Positions 20,269-28,634 of a DNA stretch of 64,000 nt are shown here, one piece after another (the first letter of the stretch is position 1; each line of letters begins with the position of its first letter). The translations under genes were made by a program, and so were the position numbers. The notes below the pieces were generated by a model. The model was not told the DNA's origin, ran no database searches, and saw nothing but the letters and a program-made list of their open reading frames with translations. The stretch comes from Pantoea brenneri (GTDB lineage Bacteria; Pseudomonadota; Gammaproteobacteria; Enterobacterales; Enterobacteriaceae), in the NCBI GenBank assembly GCA_002095305.1, contig MIEI01000014.1, positions 1 to 64,000 on the forward strand, read 5' to 3'.

Positions 20269-22026
20269 TTAATAGACGTCGCGCAGGTAACGCTTCTCTT
20301 TCTTCAGCTGATCGATGTAATCCGCCGCACGTTCACTGGAAAGCCCGCCGAACTGACGCACCACTTCATACAGCGCGCTGTCGACATCTTTCGCCATGCG
20401 TGACGCATCACCACAGACGTAGAAATAGGCACCTTCCTGCAGCCAGGCATAAAGCTCTGCGCCCTGTTCCAGCATGCGGGTTTGCACGTAAATCTTCTTC
20501 TCCTGATCGCGTGAGAACGCCAGATCCAGCCGGGTCAGCAAGCCGCTGTCGTGCCAGCCGGTCAGCTCTTCGCGATAGATGAAATCATGTTCCTGATGCT
20601 GATCGCCAAAGAACAGCCAGTTTTTTCCCTGTGCGCCGGTTGCCTGACGCTCCTGCAAAAAGGCGCGGAACGGGGCGATACCGGTGCCTGGACCCACCAT
20701 GATCAGCGGGGCGCTGTTATTAGCCGGCACGCGAAATGCTTTGTTTGGCGAAATGAAGATAGCGGGCTTCTCACCACGACGCACGCGTTCGGCCAGATAG
20801 GTTGAACAGACACCGCCACGGTTACGGCCACCACTGTGATAACGGACGGAGGCGACGGTCAGGTGTACCTGGTTAGGATGCGCCTTCGAGCTTGACGAGA
20901 TGGAGTAGGCACGATGCTGCAACGGGCGCAGCAGCGCGACAAATTCCGGTACCGGCAGCGAGCGGGTCAGCTCAAGCTGCAGCAGGTCAAGCGTATCTTT
21001 GCCCCAAAGCCACACGCCGAGCGCATCTTTATCGTCGTGCTGCAACACGTGACGCAGTTCCTGGTTGGTGGTGTTCTGTCCGACCCACTCAATCAGCTTG
21101 CGCGACGGTTCTGAGATTTCAAACTGATAGGTCAGCAGATCGCCGAGGCTGCGGTCAAAGCCGGGCACCGGCGTCTGGTAATCGGCATTCAGCTGCGTCA
21201 GCAGCAGGCTGACCAGCGACGGTTCGTTGACCGGGATAACGCCCAGCGCATCGCCCGCTTCATATTTCAGACCACTGTCGGTCAGATCAAACTCGAAGTG
21301 ACGAATATCCTTCGCCGACTGCTCGCCTGACAGACGCTTGTTGGTGATCAGCGCCGCAGCGTAAGGATTGGACTTGTTGCTGCCCGGGATCACCGGCGCT
21401 TCTGGTGCGCTTTCCAGCACCGTGCCGCTGCTGCCCGCGCTGGCGGCAAACTGCGGCATCGAACTGTTCAGCCATTCGCTGGACGGCTCTTCGTAGTCGA
21501 TGTCGCAATCAATACGATCGACTACGCGTTTCGCGCCCAGCTGCTCCAGCCGCATATCAATGAATTTACCCGCCTGGCAGAAGCCATCGTAACCAGTATC
21601 GCCAATCGCCAGCACGGCAAAGTGCATCTGCTCCAGACGCGGGGCGGTGCTGGCGGAGATGGCATCCCAGAATAACTGGGCGTTGTCTGGCATTTCGCCT
21701 TCGCCATAGGTAGACGTGACGATCAGTACGTGACGCATGGTCGCGAACACGTCGAGATCCACATCGCCCAGCGCCTGAACTACCGGCACCAGTCCTTTAG
21801 CACGTGCTGATTTGGCGGCGGTTTGCGCCAGCGCTTCCGCGTTGCCGGTTTGCGAGCCGTAGAGAATATGCAGTTGGGTGGTGGCGGCGGCGCCGGTACC
21901 TGCCGCAGGCTGCTGCTTGTCTTCTAACACCAGTAAACGGGAGTGAAGACCGGCGAGGAAGCCCGCCAGCCAGTATTTCTGATCGCCATTAAAGGGTGCA
22001 TCTTCTGGAATATAAGGAATTTTCAT
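20269..22026 (-). CDS. CysJ-type diflavin reductase, stand-alone, downstream of the GltB-like gene
   Basis: This 585-residue protein has the layout of sulfite reductase flavoprotein (CysJ): an N-terminal YWLAGFLAGLHSR segment, a flavodoxin-like FMN domain (about 52-190, with ILYGSQTGNAEALA and TSTYGEGEMPDNA), an FAD domain (about 225-430, with RAYSISSSS near 371), and an NADPH domain (GPGTGIAPFRAFLQER near 443) ending in YLRDVY. No cysI, cysH or cysG lies nearby. Instead it follows the giant GltB-like gene on the same strand after 184 bases and ends with a terminator. I infer that it passes NADPH electrons to that glutamate synthase in place of GltD, but a sulfite or nitrite reductase role elsewhere cannot be excluded. 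Confidence 0.8.
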   Translation of the reverse strand: MKIPYIPEDAPFNGDQKYWLAGFLAGLHSRLLVLEDKQQPAAGTGAAATTQLHILYGSQTGNAEALAQTAAKSARAKGLVPVVQALGDVDLDVFATMRHVLIVTSTYGEGEMPDNAQLFWDAISASTAPRLEQMHFAVLAIGDTGYDGFCQAGKFIDMRLEQLGAKRVVDRIDCDIDYEEPSSEWLNSSMPQFAASAGSSGTVLESAPEAPVIPGSNKSNPYAAALITNKRLSGEQSAKDIRHFEFDLTDSGLKYEAGDALGVIPVNEPSLVSLLLTQLNADYQTPVPGFDRSLGDLLTYQFEISEPSRKLIEWVGQNTTNQELRHVLQHDDKDALGVWLWGKDTLDLLQLELTRSLPVPEFVALLRPLQHRAYSISSSSKAHPNQVHLTVASVRYHSGGRNRGGVCSTYLAERVRRGEKPAIFISPNKAFRVPANNSAPLIMVGPGTGIAPFRAFLQERQATGAQGKNWLFFGDQHQEHDFIYREELTGWHDSGLLTRLDLAFSRDQEKKIYVQTRMLEQGAELYAWLQEGAYFYVCGDASRMAKDVDSALYEVVRQFGGLSSERAADYIDQLKKEKRYLRDVY

Positions 22027-22210
22027 GGGTACTTTTACTCAATCCCGTTCTCACCCGTCATAAGCGACGCCGCCATCGCAGAGAGCCGCTTCACCTTCCG
22101 CACCGCCTGACGTGGCGGCGGGAAACGTGAAGCTTACGCTGCGTGTTACCACGCTTAATCCGGGTAATATCAATTAATAATATTCACGTTCAATCAGGTT
22201 AGTCGCCCTG

Positions 22211-25200
22211 TCAGGACAGTTTTCCCACCGCCGCGGCAATTTCAGGTAACGCTGCACGCGCAAACAGCTCTTCAAAATCAGGCAGATGTCCCAGCACTTC
22301 GCGGTTACAGGCGTCCTGATACATGATCCAGCCATACGTCGCCAGGCTGTCCATCGAGCGGATGTTGCGTTGCGTCAGCGCAGCTTTGTAATCGGACATC
22401 CGTTTGGTGCCGATCAGGCTGGCCAGTTCATCATCGCTGTAGCTTTCAATCGCTGAGCGGGCATGACGTTGCAGCTTGCTGACCAGCGAAAAATCTTCGG
22501 TCATCAGCAGGTTGCGAACCGCTTTTTCTACGGCCGGATCTTCAACCGGCGTGCCTTTTGGCAGTTTGCCCAATGCCAGCTGCTGCGCGAAGCTCAGCAC
22601 GGTGTAGTTGTTGAGCAGGACAAACATCTCCAGCGTGTCGGTCGCACCGTAAGCCGGTACCGCGCCGTTGGCGATGGTTTTACCCTGACGCCAGGCAGCT
22701 TTAAACTTCGCCACCTGATGGCCCGCCAGCGCAGTAGACAGCTCTTCCAGCAAATCTTTGCGGGTTTTGGCCTTCAGGATTTCTCCCCCATCCTGGTAAA
22801 GCAGCAGCGAGCGCGGCATGACGTAGACAAAGTGGTGACACTCGGTTTCCCAGTTCTCCAGCAGCCACGCCGCACGCGGGGACTGCGTTGCCTCCAGATG
22901 CCAGTTCAGCATGGTCAGCACTGCCTGCTTATGGACCTGCGCCATCTCATCCTGATCGGCGATTGAACCGAACAGCACGGAATCGCCGGCAGCATGACTG
23001 GCCAGTGAACCATAGGGATCGTACTGATAGGCAAAGCCGCCGCTCATGCCATTACCAAACCCTTTACCAAAGGTGCCGAGGTTAAGAATGGCGCCGTTGG
23101 TCATGTACTCGCAGCAGAAATCGCCGACCCCTTCAACCACCGCCGTGGCACCGGAGTTACGCACCGCGAAACGGTCACCGGCCTGCCCCTGCACAAACAG
23201 GCGTCCACCGGTGGCACCGAACAGTGCGAAGTTACCGATCAGCACGTTGCCATCGCCGTCCTGTGCGCCGCCGCCTGGCGACATCACCACCAGTTCACCG
23301 CCACACTGTCCTTTGCCAACGCCGTCGTTACAGGTGCCGTAGTGACGCATCTGCATACCATCGTTGCAAAATGCGCCAAACGACTGACCGGCGGAACCGG
23401 AGGTGGAAATTTTCACGCTCTCCGGTGCCAGATAGTGACGGCCACGGTCGTCGGCCAGCACCGCCGGCATCGCCTGCAGTTGTTCTGCGCTCAGTTGATG
23501 GTTCAGCATCCGCTCAATATCGATCGCCAGCTGGCCGCCGACGCTCTTGTTGCGGTTGTTGAGTACCACGTTATCGCCCAGCGTGATGTCAGGCTTACGC
23601 TGTTCAACCAGCGCCAGTTTCAGTTGTTCTACCCAGCCATCATCCAGCTCGAAATCTTTTTCGAGGTAAACCGGATGTTCGATTTTCAGCTCCGGTACCA
23701 CGGTCAGCATGGCGCGCAAATCGAGTTTGCCGACTTCCAGTGGGTGATCCATCAGGTGCAGCAGATCAGCGCGGCCGCGTGCTTCACGCAGCGAACGTAA
23801 TCCCATCCGCGCCAGAATCTCACGGACTTCATGCGCGACATTGAGGAAGTACTGCGCCAGCTGGCGTGGATCGCCATCAAAGGCTTCGGCATTGGTGGTT
23901 AAGCCCGCCGGGCATTTGACGTTACAGTTTTTCGCCATCACGCATTTCAGCATCATCAGGGCGGTCGTACCGAATTCAAAACTGTCGCCGCCCAGCAGCG
24001 CTGATTTCACCACGTCGCTGCCGGTTTGCTGAGCGCCTGAACAGCGCAGCAGCACTTTGTCACGCAGGCCGTTGGCGCACAGCGCCTGATGCACTTCTGC
24101 GATGCCGATTTCCGCTACGCGGCCGGTGTATTTCAGGCTGGTAACGGAGGCCGCGCCGGTGCCGCCGGTGTTGCCGGCTACGTTGATGACGTCAGCACCC
24201 GCTTTGGCAACGCCAACCGCGATGGTGCCAATGCCTTCCGACGAAACCAGCTTGACGATCACCCGTACCCGCGCGGCTTTACAGTCATGGATCAGCTGCG
24301 CCAGATCTTCAATCGAGTAAGTATCGTGATGCGGTGGCGGTGAGACCAGCTCAACGCCAGGCGTACCGCCACGGGCCGCGGCAATTTCCACCGTGACTTT
24401 AGCGGCCGGTAACTGGCCACCTTCGCCAGGCTTGGCACCCTGACCAATTTTAATTTCCAGCTCTTCCAGCATCGGATCGGCAAGGTAGGCCGCCCAGACG
24501 CCGAAGCGACCCGAAGCCAGCTGTTTGATGCGCGATGCACGGATGGTGCCGTGACGCGAGTAGTGTTCGCCACCTTCACCGCAGTTGCTCATGCCGCCGA
24601 CCATATTGGTACCGTGTGCCACCGCCTCATGAGCAGGTGCCACCAGCGCACCGTGACTCATCGCACCGGAAGCAAAGGTGCGGGTGATTTCACAGGCGGG
24701 CTGAACCTCGCTGAGCGGCAGTGAGGGCAGGGTGGTGAAAATACGCGACAGATAATCGGCCGCTTTGCCGTAAGCGGTCACTTTCAGGCCGCCATCGACC
24801 ACTTCACTGCTCTCGATATCGTCGTTAAACCGCAACTTCAGTGCGCGTGACAGGTTCTGCAGACGCTCATGCTCTGGCTTCAGGCCAGCAATCGCATCGG
24901 TCAGGCGCAGCATAAAGTGATTCAGGCTGCCATCCACCGCTTCACAGACCAGGCCGCGGATCGCAAAGCCGTTGTTGGTCAGCGAGTAGCGTCCCAGCTT
25001 ACGGCGAAACTCCGCTTCACTGTCGATGTGGGTCAGGTCAGCCGGGAAGGTCAGAATATCGCGCAGCGCCGCCGGGCGACGTTTACGCTCTTCATACATC
25101 AGGCTTGAGAACTGACGGTAATCGGCGGTGATAGTGAAATTGTTGATCACCTCATCCGGAATGCGCTCGAAGCTGCTGTCTTTAAAGGTTTCTGGCTTGA

Positions 25201-27742
25201 TGCCAAAGGCGTTATCGAGCTTCGCCAGCGTCATCAGGCGGATAAAGTTATCCTCTTCACGCGCTTTATCGGCGAAGCGGATCGGCTCCTCAGTCATATC
25301 AATAAAGGTGCGTACCGCAATGGTGCCGTACGAGTGACCGGCGCCTTCGGCACGTTCTTTAAACAGACCGAGCAACGGCACTTCAGATTCACCCTGAATT
25401 TTCAGGGCGCTCTGATGCCAGTCGACCGCCATCTGCGCGATGGTGGCAAAACCGGCGCCGCCCACCGGCGTTTTGATATTCGGGAAGTACTTTTTCAGCA
25501 CCGGATCGTCGGTGTTGAGGAAGTTTGGCTCAAAGAATTCGCCGCTGCTGTAGCTTTCAACGGTGCAGAGACCCACTTTGCCCATGGTTTTCATTAACGC
25601 TTTTTCAGCCGCTTTGGCATAGCGTTTAAAGGCTTTGTTGCCTTCTTCGCCTTCACCGAACTTCTCTTCTGCACGCATCTGTACGCCGAGCGGATAGATA
25701 GCGGAGGCACCAAAGCCCAGCGTGGCGGCAATGTGGTGCGATGAAATGCTCTGACCGCTTTCCACCACCAGCGACACATCCAGACGCAGACCTTCCTGCA
25801 CCAGACGCTGGTTGATGGCAGAGACCACCAGCAACATCGGAATTGCTGCCTGTTTAGAGGAGATGTGGCGATCGGTCAGCACCGCGATGCCGCCCTGGCT
25901 GCGGGCAAAATCAACCACCTGCTGTGCCAGATCGTCAATCGCCTTCTCCAGCGCGTTGGCGTTAGCGGTGGTGCTCAACAGATCTTTGCCAATAACCGGC
26001 TCATACAGCATCTCAAAGCGGGCGTACGGCGCGACATCCTGCTCACGTAAACGCAGCATATCGAGATGGCTCAGGATCGGCGAAGGCACCACAATCTGGC
26101 GGCCTTTGCTGCGACCGAGATGCGGTTTGGCACCCAGCGCGACCCGCAGCGTCATGCCATCCACTTCACGGATAGAGTCCAGCGGCGGGTTAGTCACCTG
26201 GGCGAAGCGCTGAGAGAAATAGTGCGCCATGCCGCCTTCATGATCGGACAGACCGTTAATTGCGTTGCCGTAACCCATGGCGGAGATTTTCTCTGCGCCG
26301 GTGTTCAGCATCGGGTCCATCATGAACTTGAAGCTTTCCTGGTTGTAGTAGTAGGCCACAAAGCGCTGATAGGTTTTCAGGTCACCGCGATAGCGCAGCG
26401 GTGAACCTTGCTGCTCAGCCGGAATGGCGGGCAGGTCTTCCAGTCCGACGCGCGCCTCGCGCAGCAGAGCTGGATAATCTTTTTCGGCAGCCAGTTTTTC
26501 CAGCGCCTGTACCGTGGTGTAGCTGCGTTTTTCGCGATGATCGAAGTAGAGCATGCCACCGGCCTCAATACGGCCGCGACGCAGCACACTTTCCGGCGGG
26601 AAGGCAATCTGGCCCGCTTCGGACATCGCACCGATATACTCTGCAGTTTCTACTGAACGCAGCGGACGCAGGCCGAGACGGTCAAGACGCGCCCCAATCA
26701 CTTCGCCATTACCAAAGATTAACGCAGCCGGACCGTCGTTCTTCTCTTCATACAGCGAGAAGTACTCCAGCATAGCGCGCACTTCCGGCGATAACGCACT
26801 GTCGTTTTCCCAGGCAGGCGGCATCATCGAGACCACTGCGGTGATCAGATCGAGGTTATCTTCCATCAGACGGCTATGGATGCTCTGATCGAGACGTGAG
26901 CTGTCCGACTGGCCTTTCGGCCGCACAATTTTCTTGCCGCGCGCCAGCGCCAGCGCCGATTCGGCGATGCGGTTCTTACGGTCGGTATTCAGTTCACCGT
27001 TGTGCGCCATCAGGCGGAACGGCTGCGCCATGGTGGTGTGCGGATCGGTGTTGGTTGAGAAGCGGGTATGGAAAAACAGCCCGCGCACCTGATGATCGGG
27101 GTCGGTCAGATCCCTGAAGTAAGGGATCACTTCATTGGAATTCAGACGGGCTTTAAAAACCTGGGTGCGTGAAGAGAGCGACAGCGGATAGAGACCGCCA
27201 AATTCACTCTCGGTAAAAGCCCGGGCTTCGATGGTTAACAGGGCGCGATAAATGCGTTGTTCGAAGTCGTTTTGGTCGGCCACGTCCTGCGGCGCAGTGA
27301 AAATCCACTGCAGAATCGGTAACTGAAACTGCACTGCCGCCGGACGCGTCACGCTGCTGTCGAGCGGCATGTCACGTTTCATGATCACCGGCAGATTAAA
27401 GCTGCTCAGCGTTTCATCGACCAGACGTTCTGCGTTAGCGCGCAGGTCGGCATCTTTCGGCACGAAGAAGTTGCCGACGCCGAAGCGGCCCGCTTCCAGC
27501 GGCTGGCCGGTAATTTTACGGAAGAAGTGCAGGGAGAGATCAACGTTGACCCCGGCGCCGTCGCCCACGCCTTCAGCCGACATGCCGCCACGATGCGGTA
27601 CGGTGCACAGGGCGCTGTGCGCCATCTGCAAAATCTCATGGGTCTGCTCGCCGTCCTTACGCGTTATGAAACCTACACCACAGCTATCACTGCCTGCTGT
27701 TGGATCATACAAGCCATAGGAATGAGGTTTGTTAGTGGACAT
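22211..27742 (-). CDS. giant glutamate-synthase-like protein (GOGAT large-chain family)
   Basis: This 1843-residue protein is about 360 residues longer than E. coli GltB (1486). A short propeptide precedes the glutaminase nucleophile Cys21 (DSCGVGF). The class II glutaminase part includes HTRFSTNTDP and MAHNGELNT. The central domain has RFAQVTNPPLDSIRE. The FMN synthase domain (from about residue 1030) has SGAMSHGALVAPAHEA and KIGQGAKPGEGGQLPAAK. Cysteines 1267, 1273 and 1277 probably hold the 3Fe-4S cluster, but as C-x5-C-x3-C rather than the C-x5-C-x4-C of E. coli. A glycine-rich beta-helix domain follows, then an extra tail of about 180 residues. AAGGAG precedes the ATG. It likely makes glutamate from glutamine and 2-oxoglutarate. 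No gltD is present; the diflavin reductase gene follows. Confidence 0.85.
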   Translation of the reverse strand: MSTNKPHSYGLYDPTAGSDSCGVGFITRKDGEQTHEILQMAHSALCTVPHRGGMSAEGVGDGAGVNVDLSLHFFRKITGQPLEAGRFGVGNFFVPKDADLRANAERLVDETLSSFNLPVIMKRDMPLDSSVTRPAAVQFQLPILQWIFTAPQDVADQNDFEQRIYRALLTIEARAFTESEFGGLYPLSLSSRTQVFKARLNSNEVIPYFRDLTDPDHQVRGLFFHTRFSTNTDPHTTMAQPFRLMAHNGELNTDRKNRIAESALALARGKKIVRPKGQSDSSRLDQSIHSRLMEDNLDLITAVVSMMPPAWENDSALSPEVRAMLEYFSLYEEKNDGPAALIFGNGEVIGARLDRLGLRPLRSVETAEYIGAMSEAGQIAFPPESVLRRGRIEAGGMLYFDHREKRSYTTVQALEKLAAEKDYPALLREARVGLEDLPAIPAEQQGSPLRYRGDLKTYQRFVAYYYNQESFKFMMDPMLNTGAEKISAMGYGNAINGLSDHEGGMAHYFSQRFAQVTNPPLDSIREVDGMTLRVALGAKPHLGRSKGRQIVVPSPILSHLDMLRLREQDVAPYARFEMLYEPVIGKDLLSTTANANALEKAIDDLAQQVVDFARSQGGIAVLTDRHISSKQAAIPMLLVVSAINQRLVQEGLRLDVSLVVESGQSISSHHIAATLGFGASAIYPLGVQMRAEEKFGEGEEGNKAFKRYAKAAEKALMKTMGKVGLCTVESYSSGEFFEPNFLNTDDPVLKKYFPNIKTPVGGAGFATIAQMAVDWHQSALKIQGESEVPLLGLFKERAEGAGHSYGTIAVRTFIDMTEEPIRFADKAREEDNFIRLMTLAKLDNAFGIKPETFKDSSFERIPDEVINNFTITADYRQFSSLMYEERKRRPAALRDILTFPADLTHIDSEAEFRRKLGRYSLTNNGFAIRGLVCEAVDGSLNHFMLRLTDAIAGLKPEHERLQNLSRALKLRFNDDIESSEVVDGGLKVTAYGKAADYLSRIFTTLPSLPLSEVQPACEITRTFASGAMSHGALVAPAHEAVAHGTNMVGGMSNCGEGGEHYSRHGTIRASRIKQLASGRFGVWAAYLADPMLEELEIKIGQGAKPGEGGQLPAAKVTVEIAAARGGTPGVELVSPPPHHDTYSIEDLAQLIHDCKAARVRVIVKLVSSEGIGTIAVGVAKAGADVINVAGNTGGTGAASVTSLKYTGRVAEIGIAEVHQALCANGLRDKVLLRCSGAQQTGSDVVKSALLGGDSFEFGTTALMMLKCVMAKNCNVKCPAGLTTNAEAFDGDPRQLAQYFLNVAHEVREILARMGLRSLREARGRADLLHLMDHPLEVGKLDLRAMLTVVPELKIEHPVYLEKDFELDDGWVEQLKLALVEQRKPDITLGDNVVLNNRNKSVGGQLAIDIERMLNHQLSAEQLQAMPAVLADDRGRHYLAPESVKISTSGSAGQSFGAFCNDGMQMRHYGTCNDGVGKGQCGGELVVMSPGGGAQDGDGNVLIGNFALFGATGGRLFVQGQAGDRFAVRNSGATAVVEGVGDFCCEYMTNGAILNLGTFGKGFGNGMSGGFAYQYDPYGSLASHAAGDSVLFGSIADQDEMAQVHKQAVLTMLNWHLEATQSPRAAWLLENWETECHHFVYVMPRSLLLYQDGGEILKAKTRKDLLEELSTALAGHQVAKFKAAWRQGKTIANGAVPAYGATDTLEMFVLLNNYTVLSFAQQLALGKLPKGTPVEDPAVEKAVRNLLMTEDFSLVSKLQRHARSAIESYSDDELASLIGTKRMSDYKAALTQRNIRSMDSLATYGWIMYQDACNREVLGHLPDFEELFARAALPEIAAAVGKLS

Positions 27743-28634
27743 TGAGGGTCTCCTTAAACTGCTTTTGACATTACCTGCACTGTTTCAGGGTCTGAGCGCA
27801 ACTGAGGCGCACTTCATTTTCATCGCCATGCTCTGTCGAGCGCGCGTCATAGCCCTGAGCATTTCTCTCCAGACATCGGTGAAACGTCCTTAATTGAGCT
27901 GCTCTTCGATTTCCGGTCTCTTAAAGGAGATGACTTAAACCACGCGGGAGTCTTCTTGTTGCATAGATATGCCGAGACACTGGCCCGTCAGGAAAGCTTT
28001 CAGCGGATTTCCAACTTATCGGGAAAGCGTAATCAGGTCAAATGAGGGCCTCAGCCGAGGTTATTGTGCTGTTTTTGCTGCTAAGGTTATGAATTAAAAA
28101 GATAAAGAGGTTTAAATTATGGTGCTTTAGCCGGTGGCGATCGCCTGATAAATGTGAACTGACTCACTGTAGTGCAGCCGTCAGATCTCTGCACCATGCT
28201 GGTGAGTAGGGCTTTAACAGCATTTAATGCTGTTCCGCACCGCTGTTGCACAGCATGTATCTGTTTTTCTTATGTCCGATTATTTGAATGAAACAGCCGG
28301 GGGTTATAAGAAAAATTAATCGGGCTGGATGTGCTTAAAACAGCATTAAAGATGAATGAGTATTCATAAAAAGGAATGAGCCTGCGCAACAGAACGTCGA
28401 CAGGATATTGAAAAAACACCGGGCAGAGGATGCGCCGTTTTTAGCGGCGGCCTTACAGATTATTCATTTGGCACACGCAGTCAAGGGTTTTAAGCCGGTT
28501 GTCATAAACGTCGCCGAACAACCGGGCCGATGCACCATAAAAGCGCACTACATCGCTTATCTTCCGCTGCGGCGTTGCGACGTCGGCCGGTTAATTACGC
28601 TATCATGAGGCTGTTTCTCTTCCAGGGAGTTTTT
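27743..28634. other. long intergenic region between the GltB-like gene and arcB
   Basis: No credible gene lies in these 892 bases; E. coli yhcC, which would sit near here, is absent. The region is AT-richer than its flanks between about 28060 and 28380. It contains a perfect 19-base palindrome at 28216-28234, a partial copy at 28339-28349 and a GGCGATCGCC palindrome near 28137. Promoters of the two divergent genes must lie here. A 66-codon frame at 28408 has no recognisable features and I do not call it. Confidence 0.6.
28216..28234. promoter_or_regulatory. operator-like 19-base palindrome
   Basis: AACAGCATTTAATGCTGTT is a perfect dyad around a single central T. A second partial copy, AACAGCATTAA, lies at 28339-28349. 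Spacing and symmetry fit a dimeric repressor operator. No regulator gene is adjacent, so the binding protein is unknown. Confidence 0.4.

Noticed and set aside
20269-22026. Calling this gene cysJ of the sulfite reductase
   Set aside because: Domains fit CysJ, but no cysI, cysH or cysG is adjacent and the gene follows the GOGAT gene. I left the symbol empty.
28408-28608. 66-codon frame upstream of arcB as a gene
   Set aside because: No recognisable domain or good ribosome site; it overlaps the likely arcB promoter region.
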